From NCBI GenBank assembly GCA_023399215.1, contig JAEWQJ010000038.1, forward strand, positions 1 to 64,000: 64,000 nucleotides of DNA. The letters are read 5' to 3'. A program made the position numbers and the translations under genes. How positions within the stretch are numbered: the first letter of the stretch is position 1; the number at the start of each line of letters is the position of its first letter. The stretch comes from Methanobacteriota archaeon. Its GTDB lineage: Archaea; Halobacteriota; Methanosarcinia; Methanosarcinales; Methanosarcinaceae. The notes beneath the pieces are model-generated. The model worked only from the letters and a program-made list of their open reading frames with translations, was not told where the DNA came from and searched no databases. This document shows, in pieces, positions 60,213 to 64,000 of the stretch.

Positions 60213-60692
60213 ATGCTAACCCAGAGGAAACACGAATTGATTAGAAAAGCCAGAGTAAATGACGTAGTTGTAATGAAACAAATCATCAATACTTATTCGA
60301 AGGAAGAGCTAATGCTTGCCCGTTCGCTGAGTGAGATGTATGAGAATATTAGAGATTATTACGTCTGCGAGATTGATGGGGAAGTTGTGGGCTGCTGTGC
60401 CCTGCATGTAGTATGGGAAGACCTTGCAGAGATACTTGCCCTTGCCGTGCACCCGGTATGTGCAAGAAAGGGAATAGGTACAAAGCTTGTCTCGGCCTGT
60501 CTTGAGGACGCTAAAAACCTTGGTATGAAAGAAGTTTTCGCACTTACTTATGTGCCTGGCTTTTTCGAGACATTGGACTTTAAGGTTGTAGACAAAAACA
60601 CCCTTCCCAGAAAGATCTGGTCCGGTTGTTTGAGATGCCCTAAGTTTCCGGATTGTAACGAAATTGCTGTTATGAAGTCGATTAATCCCTGA
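60213..60692 (+). CDS. GNAT N-acetyltransferase, short ArgA/NAGS-like
   Basis: 159 residues in a GNAT fold: IRKARVNDVVVMKQII, the beta-bulge DLAEILALAVHP and acetyl-CoA loop ARKGIGTKLV. The C-terminal block RKIWSGCLRCPKFPDCNEIA with clustered Cys is seen in short N-acetylglutamate synthases. It may acetylate glutamate to start arginine synthesis, but archaeal relatives include other amino-acid acetyltransferases. Close upstream of the DtxR gene but in its own unit. A second Met eight codons or so in is not available, so the first ATG is used; its ribosome site is poor. Confidence 0.78.
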   Translation: MLTQRKHELIRKARVNDVVVMKQIINTYSKEELMLARSLSEMYENIRDYYVCEIDGEVVGCCALHVVWEDLAEILALAVHPVCARKGIGTKLVSACLEDAKNLGMKEVFALTYVPGFFETLDFKVVDKNTLPRKIWSGCLRCPKFPDCNEIAVMKSINP

Positions 60693-60897
60693 ATAGCTTT
60701 AGAAATTCTTCTTTGAAATCCTTCTTTTCTATTTTTTGAGCCTAAGACTTTAAATTCAAAACTACAGGATTTCGATTTGCAGTGTTTAAAATAAATATAA
60801 ATAGCCAATAATCAAAAATTATTTATTCAGGCAGTTACATTTTTAGGCTATCCTAATTATCGGTTTGGAGTCCGGCATATGCTGGCGGGATGATGTA

Positions 60898-61563
60898 ATG
60901 CAGATAGATCGATTTGAAGAATATCTTGAAACTATTCTCTACCTAATTAGAAAAAATCAGAGCCCTGCAAAGACCAAACAGATCTCTGAAGAACTCAACG
61001 TATCTCCGCCAAGCGTGACGGAAATGATAAAAAAGTTACATTCTTCGGGACTTGTGGAGTATACACCTTATCAGGGAGTTGAATTAACAAAAAAAGGAAC
61101 TGATCAGGCTATAAAGATCAAAAGGAAACACCAGGTACTTGAAACTTTTCTGGTTGACGTCCTTGATTTTGATAGGAAGGAAGCCCATAAAGAAGCCTGT
61201 GAACTTGAGCATGCGGTCTCAGATGCCGTACTTGAAAAGATCTACGAATTTCTGGGATGCCCTGAGTATTGCCCTGACGGGAACCCGATCAATATTGATA
61301 AAAATAATATCGTGCAAGAGGAAGAATTTGTCCCACTTGATGAAATGGAAGAAGGAAGTTCAGGCAGAGTTGTCCGGGTGACTCTTCCAAGAGAGACGAA
61401 AGAACGCCTGATCTCCCTTGGCATTCTTGCGGGAGAAGATATTAAAGTCAGGCGAAAGCAAAAACAGGGCTGTATCTCGGTTATAGCAGTCGGGTCGGAA
61501 ATTGCTCTCGGAAAGGATATTGCAAAGAAAATTTTCATAGCTCCGAAGGGCAGAAACGTGTAA
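60898..61563 (+). CDS. DtxR-family metal-dependent repressor with FeoA-like C-terminal domain
   Basis: 221 residues from MQIDRFEEYLETIL (the longer frame adds 11 residues without support; gcggga precedes this ATG). Winged helix LNVSPPSVTEMIKKLHSSGL, then the dimerisation/metal domain with HKEACELEHAVSDAVLEKI and CPEYCPDG. The last ~70 residues are a FeoA/SH3-like domain (GSSGRVVRV ... LGILAGEDIKV). Senses Fe(II) or Mn(II) and represses uptake genes. Its position 49 bp before feoB implies direct control of iron uptake, possibly with autoregulation. Confidence 0.93.
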   Translation: MQIDRFEEYLETILYLIRKNQSPAKTKQISEELNVSPPSVTEMIKKLHSSGLVEYTPYQGVELTKKGTDQAIKIKRKHQVLETFLVDVLDFDRKEAHKEACELEHAVSDAVLEKIYEFLGCPEYCPDGNPINIDKNNIVQEEEFVPLDEMEEGSSGRVVRVTLPRETKERLISLGILAGEDIKVRRKQKQGCISVIAVGSEIALGKDIAKKIFIAPKGRNV

Positions 61564-61612
61564 AAAACATAGAGAAGGCATATAACTGGCATGGAGTAAA
61601 ATAACCGGAGAT

Positions 61613-63592
61613 GTGGTAGGAATTTCCAGCTCATGCTGTGCTTCCAAAAGCGAAAGTCAGAGCAAAAGCCCCTATGATTTGACAATCGCTTTCATAGGCA
61701 ATCCAAGCGTTGGAAAAAGCGTTTTTTTCAGCAGGCTTACAGGGGTAGGAGTTGAAGTCTCAAATTATCCTGGCACGACAGTTGCACTTAAAAAAGGAAT
61801 TGTAAAAGCTAGGGGAAAAACTATTGAAATAGTTGACCTGCCAGGAATTTATTCCCTTGGGGTCACAAACGAAGATGAGAAAGTAACCAAGCAATTTTTG
61901 ATTGAGGAACGGCCGGATATTGTTATCAATGTCGTTGACGCAAGCAGGCTTGAAAGGAATCTTTACCTGACACTGCAACTTCTGGAACTCGATATCCCAA
62001 TGGTTGTTGCGTTAAATCAAGTAGATTTGGCTGCAGACCTCGGGATTCTCGTTGATACAGACGAACTCTCCGAACTGCTTGGCCTGCCTGTAGTACCAAC
62101 GGTTGCGACCTGGGGGGTAGGGCTCGATGAGGTAATGCTTGTAGCCCTTGATGAACAGAATAAGACTCAGGAACACCACCGGGTAAGATATAGCCAGTGG
62201 ATCCAGCAAGCTATTTCTAGCCTTGACTATACCTTCCCCAATATACCTCCAATAGTAAAAATGGCAGCTCTACTAAACGATGCCGAGTTTGTAGAACTCT
62301 GCTGTATGCCGCCTGAGGCTAATGCCTTGCTTTCTTCGGGCAGGCGGTTAAGGCAGAACCTGGAGATAGAACAGGGAATTTCGGTACCTGATACTGTTGC
62401 AAGAGATCTCTATGGGGAAGCAGGATATATTGTGGACAGCGTGGTTTCAAGGTTTGAACCTAAAAAGAATATAAAGGAAAAAATCGATGCCGTCCTTACC
62501 TCCCCTAATTTCGGAATTGCAGTGCTCATATCTGCCCTGCTCATTACTTTCCTTCTTGTTTTCCGGGTAGGAGGCTTCCTTGAGACCTGGATTGTAAATG
62601 AAATCTTTGAGCCTCATGTGATCCTTCCTGCCGAAGCCGCAACTTCAGGCATGTCGCCTGTCCTGAAAAACCTGATCGTGTATTCTCTTCGAGGAGTAGA
62701 GGCCGGATTTGCAATCGCAATTCCATATATTGCAGTCTTTTATGCCATTCTTTCAATATTCGAAGACTCGGGTTATCTTACCAGAGCAGCTTTTCTGCTT
62801 GACAATCTTACCCATAAGCTTGGGCTTCACGGAAGAGCCGTGATTCCGCTGGTTCTAGGCTTTGGCTGCAACGTCCCTGCAATTATGGCAGTGCATTCCC
62901 TTGGCACGCGACGGGAAAAGAGGATAGCTTCCCTTCTTATAGCTCTAATTCCCTGCTCTGCGCGGACCGTCATTATCCTGGGGCTTGTAGGAACCTTCGT
63001 AGGTTTCTGGCCTGCGGTTTCAATATATATTCTGGAGATCGTCATTATTACCGGCATGGGTTTAATTCTGGGAAAGAGCCTTCCAGGTCAGAGAAGTGGC
63101 TTCATTATGGAAATGACCCCTCTCAGAAAGCCGGAGTTGAAATCGACCCTCAGGAAGACGTGGATGAAAAGTCGGGAATTTTTATACATAGCGTTTCCGC
63201 TTCTGCTCGTTGGAAGCGCTTTTCTAGGGATTGCCGATGCTCTGGGCCTTCTTTCAATCTTCCAGGATTTTGTAGAGCCTATATCCGTGGGACTGCTGGG
63301 CCTTCCGGCATTTGCGGCGACTGCCCTGGTATTTGGGATTCTCCGAAAGGAAATGGCGCTTCAGATCCTTGCCGTACTTGCAGGTACGGCCAATTTTGCA
63401 GCTGTAATGACACCTGTCCAGATGTACCAATTTGCTGTAATTACGACCATATATATGCCGTGTGTAGCAACTATTGCAGTACTGAAGCACGAACTTGGAA
63501 CAAAGGATACGGCTTTGATAGTTATTTTTACCATACTGCTGGCTCTCGGAGTAGGCATCTTAATTCGGATTTTTGGGCCTTATTTCCTTTGA
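61613..63592 (+). CDS. feoB: Ferrous iron transporter FeoB
   Basis: 659 residues, GTG start close behind ggag. A short Ser/Cys/Lys leader (SSSCCASKSESQSK) precedes the G domain: G1 GNPSVGKSVFF, G2 NYPGTTV, G3 DLPGIYSL, G4 NQVD, then a helical GDI-like segment (~210-290). The C-terminal part has about eight membrane helices with two Gate motifs (GRAVIPLVLGFGCNVPAIMA and FGILRKEMALQILAVL). Imports Fe(II) with GTP-dependent gating. No separate feoA gene exists here; the FeoA-like domain is fused to the upstream regulator. The double Cys near the N-terminus is unusual. Confidence 0.97.
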   Translation: MVGISSSCCASKSESQSKSPYDLTIAFIGNPSVGKSVFFSRLTGVGVEVSNYPGTTVALKKGIVKARGKTIEIVDLPGIYSLGVTNEDEKVTKQFLIEERPDIVINVVDASRLERNLYLTLQLLELDIPMVVALNQVDLAADLGILVDTDELSELLGLPVVPTVATWGVGLDEVMLVALDEQNKTQEHHRVRYSQWIQQAISSLDYTFPNIPPIVKMAALLNDAEFVELCCMPPEANALLSSGRRLRQNLEIEQGISVPDTVARDLYGEAGYIVDSVVSRFEPKKNIKEKIDAVLTSPNFGIAVLISALLITFLLVFRVGGFLETWIVNEIFEPHVILPAEAATSGMSPVLKNLIVYSLRGVEAGFAIAIPYIAVFYAILSIFEDSGYLTRAAFLLDNLTHKLGLHGRAVIPLVLGFGCNVPAIMAVHSLGTRREKRIASLLIALIPCSARTVIILGLVGTFVGFWPAVSIYILEIVIITGMGLILGKSLPGQRSGFIMEMTPLRKPELKSTLRKTWMKSREFLYIAFPLLLVGSAFLGIADALGLLSIFQDFVEPISVGLLGLPAFAATALVFGILRKEMALQILAVLAGTANFAAVMTPVQMYQFAVITTIYMPCVATIAVLKHELGTKDTALIVIFTILLALGVGILIRIFGPYFL

Positions 63593-63857
63593 TCTCTTTT
63601 TTCCGTTTTTATACTCTGCTGCAGATTTTCTTACCCCGGCTTTCATCAAAAGTAACTGTCTTTCTCTACAGTCTACGTAGGTTATTTTTTGAAAGGCAAG
63701 TTTCTCTAATCGGGCATAACATTTATATATTAATAAGCTTGTTTTTTCTTTTCAAAATATTCTGCCTTTACCGCAAATTATTAATATTCGATACATAGTG
63801 TTATTCCCGATGACCCGAATTACCACTCACTTACACAAAAACGTGTTAAGTGTTATT
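63593..63857. other. Intergenic region after feoB
   Basis: AT-rich, probably containing the promoter of the last, partial gene (TATA-like tttatatattaataag near 63722). No gene seen. Confidence 0.4.
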
Positions 63858-64000
63858 ATGGATATAATTGAAATGGATCATTTCCGCGAGCCTGAACTTG
63901 ATGAGGTTCAATTTTTCCTTGAAAGCACCGGAACTCACGGTTCCGTTGTTAATGAAACTGCTGCGGAAATGGACTGTACCTCCTCCAAAATCCAATTAAG
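63858..64000 (+). CDS. Partial gene running off the window, function unknown
   Basis: An ATG opens 47 complete codons without stop: MDIIEMDHFREPELDEVQ and an Ala/Glu/Ser-rich continuation (FFLESTGTHGSVVNETAAEM). The frame is truncated by the window end. It could be the start of an archaeal HTH-type regulator, but too little is present to say. No clear ribosome site. Confidence 0.4.
   Translation, partial: MDIIEMDHFREPELDEVQFFLESTGTHGSVVNETAAEMDCTSSKIQL

Overview
The window reads as a chromosomal segment of a Methanosarcina-type archaeon. Supporting signs are: archaeal mevalonate genes (HMG-CoA synthase, acetoacetyl-CoA thiolase and a DUF35 zinc-ribbon protein in one cluster); a GfcR/PyrE-like HTH-phosphoribosyltransferase; DtxR-FeoA and FeoB; two ECF metal/vitamin transporters; YVTN/PKD surface proteins; short leaders or leaderless genes behind TATA boxes; and moderate-GC genes separated by AT-rich intergenic DNA full of degenerate tandem duplications. 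Species-level assignment is not possible from sequence reading alone.

Layout. 0-0.5 kb: a 39-bp tandem repeat cut by the window edge. 0.5-5.7 kb: a tightly coupled polysaccharide operon (two GH57 proteins, a V4R/ACT-like sensor, a GH15 glucoamylase-like enzyme); the first GH57 has lost catalytic residues. 6-13.6 kb: a seven-bladed YVTN/PKD surface protein, serS, sppA, metG. 14-17 kb: a duplicated pair of small secreted proteins, the GfcR-like protein and a CYTH protein. 17-21.5 kb: the mevalonate cluster, its upstream HTH regulator and a divergent Cas4-like protein with a degraded nuclease motif. 21.5-25.6 kb: an AT-rich accessory stretch with a secreted protein, small membrane ORFs, a decayed surface-protein tail, a HAD hydrolase and 56-bp hairpin-bearing repeats. 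25.6-28.8 kb: a PAPS-reductase-like/ferredoxin fusion and dinB.

28.9-36.8 kb is the most suggestive locus. Two overlapping nicotianamine-synthase-like genes and a coupled HExxH protein/small-ORF pair lie between the two halves of a nickel/cobalt ECF transporter (ATPase + T component on the left; NikM + NikN on the right). I infer a metal-ligand plus metal-uptake system. 37-45 kb: nth, an unusual flavin disulfide oxidoreductase, purH, a gene desert holding a strong candidate structured RNA (41731-41833), an orphan HicB-like gene, an ArsB-type transporter and a DRG-family GTPase. 45.5-52.7 kb: MoeA fused to a binding-protein domain, ilvE, tRNA-Arg(UCU), a membrane redox operon (polyferredoxin, 36-aa membrane ORF, DsbD/UreH-like protein) and a PspC protein.

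52.7-64 kb: an ArsR-ArsP-like operon with a perfect palindromic operator, a secreted C39-type peptidase, a 245-bp MITE-like element, a biotin ECF transporter (BioY-EcfA-EcfA-EcfT), tRNA-Arg(CCU), a GNAT enzyme, the DtxR-FeoB iron locus, and the start of a gene that runs off the end. Starts were moved inward from the longest open frame where a ribosome site, TATA spacing or family start supports it. No database search was possible, so all family calls rest on motifs I recognise.
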